Source: Trigonopsis variabilis
Lineage: Eukaryota; Ascomycota; Trigonopsidomycetes; Trigonopsidales; Trigonopsidaceae
Length of the DNA: 64,000 bases
Reading direction: 5' to 3'
Assembly: GCA_003707065.3 (NCBI GenBank)
Contig: PPXM03000002.1
Location: forward strand, 310,001 to 374,000
Both the position numbers and the translations under genes were made by a program. The notes under the pieces were generated by a model that saw nothing but the letters and a program-made list of their open reading frames with translations, ran no database searches and was not told the DNA's origin. Shown here in pieces: positions 41,316 through 52,952 of this stretch (positions within the stretch are counted from its first letter, which is position 1; the number at the start of each line of letters is the position of its first letter).

Positions 41316-43367
41316 ATGGGGAGCATTATCGACGATCGATTGAGAGCGTTATATAGCCAATTGGAGTTTTGCACGCCGGTATATACTGAACCATACGCAG
41401 ATGAGCAGGTGACTCTGAAGGTCAAGGCTCTCCAGGACCTTCAGCGTCGGGCCACCCAGAAGAGAGTGACGGTCGAGAAGTTGATTGAAATATTAAAAGA
41501 CTACAAAAAGGTCTCCCAATACCGTGATGGACGATCATATTCTACGACAGATACCAAGCGGAAGCCTCAGAGCGCGCAAACAATGGAGGAAGACTCTGTG
41601 GTTGGGGAGACTGAATGGGTACTTGTTGCTGCGTGCGCAATTGGCATTTACGGCTTGTTTGTTCAGATGCTGTTAGATGAGACGCTTGATGTGGAATCTC
41701 ACGTCTTCTATTGGGAACGTGTCCTGTCTTCGCGGACAAACATTGGCGTATATTCCTTACAGACTGCTCCCAGACGAGCATTCAGTATGGCAAAAGACAT
41801 TTGGCATGAGTCACGGACGCGGTTGAGTGAAATCCACAACGAGAATCCGTTGACCTTTCGTGAGTTGACAAACGTGGTTAGCCAGACCTTGTCGGTTCGA
41901 CGATATATGCTCCAAAACCTGTCCTTGGGACGCACGTCGAGTTATCTGGGCTTGTTGGTGTATCCCATGGGATTATTGAGGCGGGAGATCCACGGCAAGC
42001 AACGAAGGCTACAAAACCTTCGTCGGCTGGAGACGTCAGGGCTGGGTTTTCTAATCTCTAAAGGCATTGAACTATCAGGTTCTTCTGATTGGAGAGTATC
42101 TATTGAAGATGGAGTCAACCATATGTCTAAACTGGTGGCCGCGCTGTGTAAACTGGATGAAATGGAAGGATTTGACAGTAAGAGACTTACGATGATTAGC
42201 GGACTAACATACGCAGGTAAAGTTTCTTCCAAAAGGCCATCGTTGTCACAAGTTCAACGGTCTCCGCTTTCTATTGCTAATCGGCTTCTCCAGGTGGCTT
42301 CCGTAGGGCTGCCTCGTCAACAACAATACCACGCAAGTATCTTACGAGAGTGCGGACGACCAGGATTTTTCACAAGACAGTGGCCAATAATTGCAGGAGC
42401 GCTAATGTTTGGATCTCCTACACTGAACTTTGTCCTTAATCGCCAAGCTTCGATCGCTCAATGGATAAGCGATCTTGGATCGACGTGTGTGGATTTCTGG
42501 AGGAATTGGGTGGTTGAACCGGTGTGGAACTTGATTGGAACGATTCGTCATGACGACAAATCCGTCATAGCATTATCCTCCAAACAGAGTTTGGATGCCG
42601 ATCTTGGCAGCTTGGAGCGGATGGTGGTGGACTTTGTGAATGACACTCAGGGTCAACCCCTTAGTCCTGCTGCTGCTGAGGCCTTGCAAGAAAGCGTGCG
42701 TCAAGGCGATCTGACTACTGTATTGAAAGCTTACGAAGTAGCCCTGAAGCGGCCGTTTGTGAACACCGTTCGAGGCGATCTTGTGCGGACGCTTTTGATC
42801 CAAATTCAAAAGACCAAAGTCGATGTGGAAGTGGCAATGTCGGGAATTGACAGGTTACTGCAGAGCCAGGAGCTGCTGTTTGGATTGTTGGCAATAACGC
42901 CCAGTGGAATCGTTTGCTACTATCTTTTGAACCGACTGAGTGGGCTGTGGACGTCGCGGTCCGCTGGAGCTACCAAGATGGACAAAACCAAGATCATCAG
43001 GTCATTGAGGCGAATCGAGAGGATTCTAACTTTGGGCGAAAAAGAGGCTACCAATGCGTTATCTGACAATACTAGCGACACTGCTGGATCCACCAACTCG
43101 ACTTCATCGACGTCTTCCTTACCATTTTCTCAACTGGCCTTCCACCCCGCACGGGTCAACGACAACCTCCTGCATCTATCTTATGCCGACCAGGGTGAGA
43201 TTGTTTGTGAGGTGCAGTTGCTAAGAAAGCTAAGGACTGCGCTTCCAGCCATCCAGCGCGGAGAGTGGCTGCAAGACCTTCGTGATTTAGAGGACCTCAA
43301 GCTAGGCATCCACGTTCAACAACAGACATTATATCGCATTTGGAGAGTCTACGGTTGTAATTTGTGA
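41316..43367 (+). CDS. NCA2: Nca2-family mitochondrial protein
   Basis: Mitochondrial membrane protein; in yeast Nca2 with Nca3 affects expression of the mitochondrial ATP6/ATP8 transcript. 683 aa from the ATG at 41316 (MGSIIDDRLRAL), intronless. The C-terminal Nca2 domain is clear: RECGRPGFFTRQWPIIAGALMFGSP, RNWVVEPVWNLIGTIRHDD, VNTVRGDLVRTLLIQIQKTKVDVE, and the membrane helix LFGLLAITPSGIVCYYLL near 530-550. The N-terminal third is less conserved. There is no obvious cleavable presequence, which fits an internally targeted membrane protein. Confidence 0.92.
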   Translation: MGSIIDDRLRALYSQLEFCTPVYTEPYADEQVTLKVKALQDLQRRATQKRVTVEKLIEILKDYKKVSQYRDGRSYSTTDTKRKPQSAQTMEEDSVVGETEWVLVAACAIGIYGLFVQMLLDETLDVESHVFYWERVLSSRTNIGVYSLQTAPRRAFSMAKDIWHESRTRLSEIHNENPLTFRELTNVVSQTLSVRRYMLQNLSLGRTSSYLGLLVYPMGLLRREIHGKQRRLQNLRRLETSGLGFLISKGIELSGSSDWRVSIEDGVNHMSKLVAALCKLDEMEGFDSKRLTMISGLTYAGKVSSKRPSLSQVQRSPLSIANRLLQVASVGLPRQQQYHASILRECGRPGFFTRQWPIIAGALMFGSPTLNFVLNRQASIAQWISDLGSTCVDFWRNWVVEPVWNLIGTIRHDDKSVIALSSKQSLDADLGSLERMVVDFVNDTQGQPLSPAAAEALQESVRQGDLTTVLKAYEVALKRPFVNTVRGDLVRTLLIQIQKTKVDVEVAMSGIDRLLQSQELLFGLLAITPSGIVCYYLLNRLSGLWTSRSAGATKMDKTKIIRSLRRIERILTLGEKEATNALSDNTSDTAGSTNSTSSTSSLPFSQLAFHPARVNDNLLHLSYADQGEIVCEVQLLRKLRTALPAIQRGEWLQDLRDLEDLKLGIHVQQQTLYRIWRVYGCNL

Positions 43368-43948
43368 TAAGGACAGCACATGTATATACTGAGTTTTGGG
43401 TCTGTCTTACGAGGTTGTGTTTACGTAGAAGTGCTGCGGCCGCATTCTGAAGCGTCTATCGTAGAATATGTGCTCTATATACATCTAACAATGATACACG
43501 TCTCTTCTCTCGACCTCTCAAGTTACGCTCCCACACGCTCATAGTAACAAACAGGGGTTCTGTAGTAAATCTCAAATACCTATGGCATCCGCCGTCAAAG
43601 GCATTCGAAATCATAATATAAATGCCTAAGCATATGCACCTCGAATCTGTATACGTTTTGGACATTATATCCTCAACAATGACGCTAGGGATCTCACCAC
43701 GGGATCCGAAGCTTACGGCTCTTTTTGATAATATCTTTCATTTCTACGCATTCCCTGCCATTTAGACATCATATTTCTACATCATACACGATTCAAGAAT
43801 ACGTTGCGAGGGCCGTAAAAAGCAGCTTTTCTCTAACACCAACCAAAGGAGACACGCGCCCCCGTTCTCGAGTAGTCGTCTCTGTTGGCGGCAACGACGG
43901 CCTGGCAACCACAAATAAAATCTTCCCTTCCTATATCCCTTGACCATC
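43368..43948. other. Intergenic region between NCA2 and the Rab gene
   Basis: About 580 bp. TATATAAATG near 43614 and pyrimidine-rich DNA before the Rab start. No gene recognised. Confidence 0.4.
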
Positions 43949-45021
<1,073 letters not shown>

Positions 45022-45112
45022 AGAATTGTTGGGTAGGATAGGATTCTCGGCCGAGTATATGGTAATATTGAAAGAAATGCCACCTGTAGTGCTGCTTGTT
45101 TATATATTTACA

Positions 45113-46363
45113 TCATGTCTGTTCGTAGTGAGAATCTGATGCCATAGGAGGCTCCCGCAGCAGGTACCGGCCATCATTTCGGACACCTCCTATCTTTCCC
45201 TGCGGAGTTTTGGGAGGGAGGAGGGGAGGACCTGAGGAGGGAAAAGTCTGGGCTTGACCGTTTGGCCATCGGCTGTTAACGAAGCCGAGGGTGAAGTTGG
45301 AAGCAAACAAGCAGCCAAGAGTGAGTAAGAGGGTGAAGCCCAGAGTGCGGTACGACATACTCCCGATAAAAGAGTCGAGGATTTCCGCATAAGTCTCGGC
45401 AAAGACCCGAGAGCGCGAGACGGTGTTGGCGTTATTGCGAATGCACGCTTCGACCTCCTCGCAAAACTTCTGCAACATCGGTTGATACCTTAGCTGGCCT
45501 TCGCAATGACTTGCATACATGGTAGTGCATTCCTTTGTCTTAGCGTAACGGTCGGCGGTTTGCTTATCTACTCTCGAGTTGACGTCGCGATGGAGAACAA
45601 AGATACAGGAAAGGATGAGGTAGACAAGTACAAGGATGATAACGAAACGCAGGATGAGATCGATGTAAGAGGCCAGTAGCTTTGGAATATTTTCATTAGT
45701 AAACCATTGGAATTTTGTTTCGGCAGGAGGATTGGTCGGAGGAGGAATGAAATCAGCGGAATCAGGGCTGTCTAATCCCGCTTGACGTTTGGTAACTTGA
45801 CGGCGTAAGGATATCTGACGACGTTTCTGCCGCAATGACTTATCATCGTTCTCATTCTTTCTAACAGTTAGTGCCCTTTCCCTGGAAGCAGAGCCCAAAG
45901 CGGCACCCAAGTTTTTGGGTGAGATCGACTTCAACGCAGACTTGATCTGACGAAAAGGACTAGGAGTTGAGTTCATCACCGAGCTATCCGAGTCAGACAG
46001 TGGCGAGGGTGGCTCTCTGGGAACCCTTGCCCGCGAAAATCGGTCGTTTCTTGGTGTCAGCCCAGCTACTTTAGGTAGCGAGTTTTGAGATTGGAAGAAA
46101 TCCATAGGAGATTCTTTTGATCGAGGCGGTTTGGAAGAATTTGCCCAATATAGCATCGTTTCTCCTGAAGAAGTAAGACCAAGCCGTTCAAAACACTCAC
46201 CTTTACTAGGAAAGGACGATGTTGACGATATAGGATAGGAAGGGGTTGGGCTTGTGGGAAGACCCTTCTCGAAGAAGCTGCTATCACCAGAAGCGTCAGC
46301 AAGTGTTATATCTGAAGAATCCGTGTAGTCAGCATGACGCATAGGAACATCATCTTCGTCCAT
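45113..46363 (-). CDS. Brl1/Brr6-family nuclear envelope protein
   Basis: Integral nuclear-membrane protein needed for nuclear pore assembly and lipid balance, known only from organisms with closed mitosis. 416 aa from MDEDDVPMR at 46363. A long disordered Ser-rich N-terminus precedes a membrane helix at about 233-253 (LILRFVIILVLVYLILSCIFV). A lumenal domain with the four conserved cysteines follows (CTTMYASHC, then FCEEVEACIRN), and a second helix at about 341-361. The frame is open upstream to 46480, but the inner ATG avoids overlap with the divergent gene. A basic Pro-rich tail ends it. Brl1 versus Brr6 cannot be decided from one copy. It converges on the Rab gene with 91 bp between stops. 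Confidence 0.9.
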   Translation of the reverse strand: MDEDDVPMRHADYTDSSDITLADASGDSSFFEKGLPTSPTPSYPISSTSSFPSKGECFERLGLTSSGETMLYWANSSKPPRSKESPMDFFQSQNSLPKVAGLTPRNDRFSRARVPREPPSPLSDSDSSVMNSTPSPFRQIKSALKSISPKNLGAALGSASRERALTVRKNENDDKSLRQKRRQISLRRQVTKRQAGLDSPDSADFIPPPTNPPAETKFQWFTNENIPKLLASYIDLILRFVIILVLVYLILSCIFVLHRDVNSRVDKQTADRYAKTKECTTMYASHCEGQLRYQPMLQKFCEEVEACIRNNANTVSRSRVFAETYAEILDSFIGSMSYRTLGFTLLLTLGCLFASNFTLGFVNSRWPNGQAQTFPSSGPPLLPPKTPQGKIGGVRNDGRYLLREPPMASDSHYEQT

Positions 46364-46478
46364 CCCAAAACAAAGATATGATATGTTGACGAGAAGTTGG
46401 GACAGTGCACTTGGTTGCGATAGCAGAGGGATGCCGTTACACAGCAACAAGGGACTAGAGCGAGATTCTCTACGCTTC

Positions 46479-46878
46479 ATGAGTCTGCCCCAGAGATTTA
46501 TTAGGTCAATGTCTTCTTTACCGCCTTCAAATGGGCTTATTAGCGCTCAGGATGTCTCTGCTTTAGGTTCGTCTGGCTGGGAAGTCGTCACCGATACTAC
46601 AGCGTCGTGGTTTGGAGCGAGAAAGGCTTTCCCGTTTCCGAGGTATGATCTAGGTGGCCAGTTTATTGCGGAAATTTCCAAGTATGCTCAATCATGTAAC
46701 CATCATCCTGCATTCTTACAACTGGTAGGCTAGGGTTAGGACCACACGCTAACTGCACCAGATGTCGTCAGGCTCAGTAAAGGTCACTTTGCGTACCCAT
46801 GTACCTAAAGGAGTGACCAATTATGATTATATCCTCGCCGACAAGATCCAAGAGCTGTTTTCCGAGTTGACCAAGTGA
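46479..46878 (+). CDS. Pterin-4a-carbinolamine dehydratase
   Basis: Recycles the 4a-hydroxy-tetrahydropterin formed by aromatic amino-acid hydroxylases; in fungi the role is less clear. Two exons, 46479-46724 and 46762-46878, with a 37-nt intron, give 120 aa. The active-site motif CNHHPAF is followed after the splice by VKVTLRTHVPKGVTNYDYILADKI, the PCD signature. The start is uncertain: in-frame ATGs lie at 46383, 46431, 46479 and 46509. I chose 46479 (MSLPQRFIRSMSS), which is basic and could be a presequence. The first option would leave only 19 bp to the divergent BRL1-like start. Confidence 0.87.
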
Positions 46879-47040
46879 TAGGTCGACCCAGAATGAATCA
46901 AGTCTCACAGGATTCTCCCGATATGGCGTCTACAGGCGAATGTAGACATAAATCATAACTATAAAATAACTCTGCTCATCATACAAGTGCGACATCCCAA
47001 GCACGTCCTGTGAACCGCCAAACCCTCTATAGCTCTTACA

Positions 47041-47734
47041 TCACTTGTTCCCTTGCTGCATAAACTCCCCTGATCGTCGAGAATAAACAGCAGGAGGTGT
47101 CGGGACTCCTCCAGGCTGCTCAATTAATCGCGACTGTAATGCAAGAATATAGTCTCTCAACTGAATGTTTTCCTGGCGTAACTGTTCCATGGTCTCGCGA
47201 ACGACCTCTAACTCTTTTGCCTTCTCTTCCAACGTCTTGACATATGTTTCCTTACGTTTTCGGAAAGCACGCTGAGCACTTCGGTTCTGTTGAGCTCGCT
47301 TGGTCGCCGTCAATGGTCTTCCGTTCCGGCCAACCGACACTGGAGGCACTTCTTCACCGCCTGGTCCGGCCGCAGGGGCAGCTCCCATCTGTTGCTGGAA
47401 CATTTGCTTGTCGTTCGGTCGATTGGGAGAGTCGACATATTGGTCACCTGAACCTTCGAGTTCTGTTCTCAAGGTATGGTGAATGGCTGCGCCTTCCGTT
47501 AGACACCTATCAAGAAAAGATAATCAAGGGAGAAGTCATTTAGAAAATATTATCGCAGGTTTGTATCACGTAATCTGGTGGAAAAGCATTTGCAAGAGCT
47601 TATCACGCGCAGCTGGTCCACAAGAGAAAGAGCTTACCTTGCCTGGGATCAACCTGAGCACGTTGGCCTCCTTGTCCTTGCGATGGATCATATATATCCG
47701 GGATGCCTGGATAGTATGATGATGATGGTACCAT
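47041..47734 (-). CDS. bZIP transcription factor, AP-1/Pap1 (Yap) class
   Basis: DNA-binding protein with a basic-leucine zipper. Exons 47638-47734 and 47041-47486 join over a 151-nt intron and give 180 aa. The basic region TKRAQQNRSAQRAFRKRKE carries NxxAQxxFR, the mark of fungal AP-1-like (Yap/Pap1) factors. A zipper with Leu, Val and Met heptads follows (VKTLEEKAKELEVVRETMEQL). The short N-terminus is Tyr/Pro/Gln-rich (MVPSSSYYPGIPDIYDP). The acceptor at 47487 is chosen because a CTAAC branch sits 10 nt before it and the frame then joins. It lacks the long redox cysteine domain of Yap1/Pap1, so it is not the oxidative-stress regulator itself. Confidence 0.83.
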
Positions 47735-47847
47735 ATGGACTGATTTGTAAGATTGTCGGCGGCGCTTACTAAGAGGAAGAGAAGGGCAGCGGCACACGCG
47801 AACGCCAGCACCTGGACAGTCATGACAACCAGGTGCACTGGACTTAG

Positions 47848-50030
47848 TTAGAATCGAACGTTGCCCTTGAAGTGTTCAAGCAAGTATCCAGGACCCATTT
47901 CATTATACAGTTCTCGTGTAATTAGACTGTTTTTCCCTTCAGGAGTAGTGATCCATCGGGCCATGCCATTCCAGGCATCATTTATCGCATGTTTTGCCCG
48001 CCGCACCTTAAGTAAAGACCCCACGGGGAGAACACTAGTCAGATCAGCAGATAGTCTTTGTCCGAGTTGAGGAAAAAGCGCCTGTCCACCAGAAAGGAAG
48101 ATATCTTTAACCGCTTCCACCGCGTCAGCTTTAGGGAGTCGTTGTAATAAGGTCGCCGTAGTAATCTCACTAATTCCACCCTGATCAACTCCTCCAATAT
48201 GAGGTTGGAACAAAATCTCTGGGATTTTTATTCGCTCGATGTTCAGATGGAGTTGACTGGCTTCAGCAGGTGAAGTTGGGTCATAAGGGCGATTCCCGTA
48301 AAGGAACAAGTGCATAATGCTATTTTGCCACTTGTCTTCATGCTTCTTCAGCAAGTCTTCTTGGAATTGCGGATCATATTTCAAGAGGTCATCCTCTATC
48401 CTTTCCAGCTCATCTTCAATGTCACCGATACTTTCGGATTCTCCTTCGGGAGGACCCTCAGTGAGAAGAGCGTACTCTTCATCCGTCATTGGTTTCATAT
48501 CATCTTTTCCGGCTCGTCTCCTTTTTTTGCCGTTAGGGTCTTCCAACATATTCAGGAGGGTCTTCATTCTCATTTGGCTGGCATGAGATCTTCGATTGCT
48601 CAAGTCTTCCTTGAGCTTCTTCGCATCCTTTAGTTTTTTGAGTAGCTCTTCTCGCTTTTCTCTCCTATCTTTAAGCCATGCGTCAATATCTCTTTCCCTG
48701 AACTCTTCATCTTTCTTTCGCAATGCATCCAACCGTTCTCGTTCAGCTTCCTTTTCAGCCTTCTGCCTCATTCTTGCATCGTAGCTGGCTTTGAGCAGTT
48801 TCTGGTGTCTTTTCTCTTTCAGCTTTTCCTCATCTAGTTGATCGTCCGGGACGTCCAATAATGGAAACTGAGGCACCTCTTCTTCTTCCACAGTGTCTTG
48901 CTTCTTGGATCGTTTCAACGCTCGGTCTATATCTTTGATAGCAGTCTTAAGCTCCCGTAAACTTGTGAAACCCTCTTGTTCTAAACGACGCTGAATTTCA
49001 CGGGCATCCACCATATCGTCAATCTCCTGTTGCAGAAGGGTGTAGTACTTTAGATCGTTCTCTCGCTGAACCCTTTTTTCTTCTCTCAACCGTTGAGCCT
49101 GCTCCTGTAATTTTCTCCCGCTCTCCTTCTTTCTTTCAGCTATTCGAGCGAGCTCCTCTTCGCTCTTGACTATCTTTTCCGGCTCAACAAAAGGCGCCTG
49201 TATTATATGGTCTCTCTTTTCGAGGCCATCGAAATTCAGAAAGTTGCCGACCTCCTCGTCATAATTCAAAGAAGCATAACAATGATCATGTACCAAGATT
49301 TCACTCTGATTCAAACTTAAGCGACTGGGAAAATGCGGGTATTTCAAGGTCAAGGAGTCTAAAAGATAATTGGACGCCAATCGACCTCCCCAATTGAGTC
49401 TTTTCGCAGATGACATGATACCTTTACCTTGGATAACGGGAATAACGTGAGTGGCCTCATTTCCGGCATTAATCACAATTCCAGTATTTCCTCCATTATG
49501 ATAGAATGAGAACAGCCCATCAATCCCAAACGTTAACGAGGGAACATTGTAAGCTTCAAACAAAATTTCCTGCATAGTTTCTCGTTGAGATGGCACACAT
49601 GCGACTGGTTCAGTCATTACTACTGGATTGTCGACTCCGTTTTCAGATGTCACGCCCAATTTCTCAAACGAATAATCCAAGATGTTCTCGACTACTTCCC
49701 AATTGGAAATGAATGGACCATCAAATGGGCTTCGAATAGCTCCTCGGATGGACGAATCCACGTAACAATCCCCTCCCACCATCAGATACCCGCGGTTTAT
49801 CCTTCTATCGCGATACTTGGATGATATGGTAGGGAAACTGTAGCGAGGACTCGCATCGCCAGCGTATCCAATCCTAGTCCTCCAAGTTCCTATACAGAGG
49901 TTAGATATTATCCTATATTGATAGCCATACCTAGATCAATAGCTATTGGTAGTCCATGCCTATAGTCATTTGATTCTTCCAGGTAATCCGGAAGTGGGTA
50001 ATCTTTGAGAGGATAGACAGGGAGAGACAT
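47848..50030 (-). CDS. ARP5: Actin-related protein 5 (INO80 complex)
   Basis: Nuclear actin-like subunit that couples the INO80 ATPase to nucleosome sliding. Two exons, 49931-50030 and 47848-49889, with a 41-nt intron, give 713 aa. Exon 1 starts MSLPVYPLKDYPLPDY and ends in the nucleotide-binding IAIDLG, completed by TWRTRIGYAGDASP after the splice. GNEATHVIPVIQGKG and NWGGRLASNYL are the Arp5 phosphate-2 region. A long charged coiled-coil insert (about 260-500) splits the actin fold, typical of Arp5. ILFQPHIGGVDQGGI, FLSGGQALFPQLGQRL and the C-terminal actin blocks follow. Divergent from NUC1 with 186 bp between starts. Confidence 0.94.
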
Positions 50031-50216
50031 AGCCTGCCGTTTCAATCTAGTCAAGTATTAATCTAAGCAACCGCTAGATCCAGATAATTGCCTAGTGTCA
50101 AGAAGGACCTTGGATTGGGAACTTCAGCTTTGGTGTATCGACGTCCACTCGGTAGCGGTCCTTTTTGGAAGACTGTCCAATAGTCCAAGATTTCGGTTTT
50201 GCTCATTTGAGTTCCA

Positions 50217-51384
50217 ATGTCGACCACTCTTCTAAGCACATTTCTTGCAGGAACAGCCCTTGGCTGCGGTATCTCATATTTCTCTCCTTTTGGATCTCCT
50301 TCTGGCACTGTTTCTCCCCCTCCTGCTGCTGCCATTCCGCCTTATTCCGGATCAGTTCCTACTGACAGTCCTTCTAAACCGCCTCCCGTACCTCCTCCAC
50401 CATATTCGCCCGTTCATCCAGCGGGGTTTTTCAAATATGGATTTCCCGGACCGCAATTCGATATGGAAACAAGGCAAGAGTTTGTCAGCTGCTACGACCG
50501 GAGGATGCGCAATCCGGCATGGGTATGTTATAAACAGATGATATAACTAACTTGGTAGGTTGTAGAACATATCACTGCCCAGAGTCTACAAGGATCAGGC
50601 GCAGATCGTGGGAAATCAGTGTTTATGGAAGACACTTTTATTCCTGCAAAGTTCCGAGGTCTACTGAGAGATTATTTCCGTAGTGGCTATGATAGAGGCC
50701 ACCAAGCTCCTGCTGCGGATGCAAAGTTCTCGCAAGAAGCCATGAATGAGACCTTCTACCTAACTAATATGTGTCCTCAGGTCGGAGACGGGTTCAACAG
50801 AGATTGTGAGTGCTCGCTGAGAAGTAAATCAAAGCTAATTTGTTTTTAGACTGGTCTTATTTTGAAGATTTTTGTCGAAGGTTAACTCGACGATATGAAA
50901 ACGTTCGAATCGTCACCGGTCCTTTATATCTTCCCAAATTGGACAAAGACGGAAAGTACAGAGTCTCTTATGAAGTCATCGGTAATCCGCCTTCAATTGC
51001 GGTTCCCACGTATGTATCCCAGAAAGTCTAGTCTTTTAACGTCCAGACATTTCTTTAAATTGGTCCTCGGCGAGAATCCTATCAACAATCCCAGTTCAGA
51101 CAGTGTCGCCGTCGCAGCCTTTGTCCTGCCCAATCAGCCTATACCCAACAGCGCGAAATTAACGGACTTCCTCATTCCCATCGATGCCTTGGAACGGTAT
51201 GCTCTTTACATTATCCCTGCTCTAACTCTCTAGATCTACCGGTCTAACGCTGCTGGAAAAACTACCAGCCAATAAAACAAAACAGCTCTGTAAAGAAGTT
51301 GACTGCAGCATTATCGTCAGGGATTTCTCAAAAGCACTACCCAAACCTCAAGAAAGACTGGCCCTTCCTCCCCCTAAGAGATGA
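50217..51384 (+). CDS. NUC1: Mitochondrial DNA/RNA non-specific nuclease (endonuclease G, Nuc1)
   Basis: Beta-beta-alpha-metal nuclease of the mitochondrial intermembrane space, active in mtDNA turnover and programmed cell death. Five exons: 50217-50522, 50559-50805, 50850-51009, 51047-51196 and 51234-51384. Introns are 36-44 nt; product 337 aa. The N-terminus is a signal-anchor (MSTTLLSTFLAGTALGCGISY) followed by a Pro-rich linker. FFKYGFPGP and FVSCYDRRMRNPAW open the domain. The catalytic motif is DRGHQAPAAD, with the general-base His, and the metal-binding Asn is in FYLTNMCPQ. GPLYLPK, VPTHFFKLVL and DFLIPIDALER complete it. Confidence 0.95.
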
Positions 51385-51690
51385 TCCCGAAACAAAATAT
51401 TCCTGTTGTCTAAGAAAAATAGAAAAGTGCATTTGACTACGCGGTAGCACTCTTTTATCCTAAAGGAAAAAGAGAAAAAGAGACCCACGGGCCATGACAC
51501 GCTCACACTGCCATGATACATTCACGACCGTCATCAGCCCAAAGAGCCAGACTGGAAGTTCCAATCAGAGTATCTGTACAATTGTTTAACATTCAGAGCG
51601 AAATTGTCTCCCTGGGAAGGTTTGCTATGGCTTCTTCTCTATTGGCCTGTCACGCAATCTAGTAACCTCCCAACACTGATCTCACTCGTG
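51385..51690. other. Intergenic region between NUC1 and frataxin
   Basis: 306 bp, same-strand spacer; no gene. An in-frame ATG at 51604 could extend the frataxin N-terminus but makes it less presequence-like. Confidence 0.4.
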
Positions 51691-52316
51691 ATGCTCAAGC
51701 GAATTTCAAGTTCGAGTCTGAGACGTGGGCTCTCGAGACATAATACCTGTGCATTTGGAAATCTAATGCGATGCTACTCTGTTAATCTTAATAGCACCTC
51801 TCAGTTCCCCAGACGAGCTGGGACGATCCGTGTCCTTAAAGGTTCTCCTTCGGGCATCAGCGTCCGTCGTTTGTCCGATTCTACTGATTTCATTCCTGAT
51901 GAGATCTCCGAGAAGGAATATCATGATAAGGCAGATCATACGTTGGAAACGCTCTTTGATGAATTAGAGTTCCTTGGAGAGACGAATCCTAAATTGGATG
52001 TCGAGCTTGCGGTAAGAATGGTTACATATTGGAACTATCTAACTATCTAGACCGGCGTTTTGACTCTCGAACTACCTCCTATAGGAACTTATGTTATCAA
52101 TAAACAACCACCTAATAAACAAATTTGGCTGAGCAGTCCCACTAGTGGTCCCAAAAGGTTTGTAGATGATCTGCTGATAAAACTAATCTTAGATATGATC
52201 TAATTGGTGGAAAGTGGACTTATCACCGGGATGGGACGACCTTGGGAGACTTATTACGTCGTGAAGTATCAGATGCCACCAAGCAAGAAGTCAAATTCGA
52301 AGGAGTTGATGACTAA
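51691..52316 (+). CDS. YFH1: Frataxin
   Basis: Mitochondrial matrix protein that assists iron-sulphur cluster assembly on the Isu1 scaffold. Three exons, 51691-52011, 52051-52157 and 52193-52316, with introns of 39 and 35 nt, give 183 aa. The presequence [17 protein letters not shown] is Arg/Ser-rich, and about 60 residues may be removed. The frataxin domain starts [20 protein letters not shown] with the acidic iron-binding helix, then [37 protein letters not shown], the invariant beta-sheet core, and [10 protein letters not shown] tail of about ten residues follows the last helix (LGDLLRREV). Confidence 0.96.
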
Positions 52317-52952
52317 ATGTATATACTTATTACTCCCTTTAGATCTGATACAGACAAGGCGAGGAATCTGAGTAAACCTGCAACACTCCCATGAGCGAAA
52401 ACAGTCATGTACTAGTGAGCAAGGTCAAGTGGAATTGAATATTAGCAACTCGCCAGCATGGTCGTCTCGATACTATCGTAATAGCACACAACATATACAT
52501 GGATAAATGACAATTGAGCCAAGAGTGGAATCCTGTCTTTTGTTTCTGGTAGTTGCGCGTATACAGAGATTCCTCGTCCTTTCTACCTCCTAATGTATCC
52601 AAGAATGTATGCGCAGAATGCAGTTTATTGTTTATATTTATAATACTAGACAAGCCCAACTTTACGGAATACCAGTCACGCGTCAGACCAAATGTAGGCT
52701 ACAAGAGGTTCGTCTTTGTACTTGAACAGCCGTCGAAGCAAGTCAGGACGCCATCAATTAGCTAGCTTCTTTTATCATAGCCTCTCTACTTTAGATCTCA
52801 AGAGCAATTCCATTGCTGCGTCGATTGTCTCAAGTTTGACGGGGCCATAGCGGCCGTCTAGAAAGTAACGCTCCACCTTACCTTCAACCACTCTGTCTTG
52901 ACGTTAAGTGGAACAGAGTGTGTTTAGAGAAATTAGTTCTTGTTAATCTCCA
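52317..52952. other. Intergenic region with an unexplained coding-like frame
   Basis: 636 bp between frataxin and the TBC gene. The minus strand at 52775-52903 holds a 42-codon frame with protein-like composition (see findings). The rest shows no gene. Confidence 0.45.

Noticed and set aside
47566-47838. Minus-strand frame with a hydrophobic, signal-like start
   Set aside because: It overlaps the first bZIP exon and its intron in another frame. The bZIP reading gives a continuous Tyr/Pro-rich transcription-factor N-terminus.
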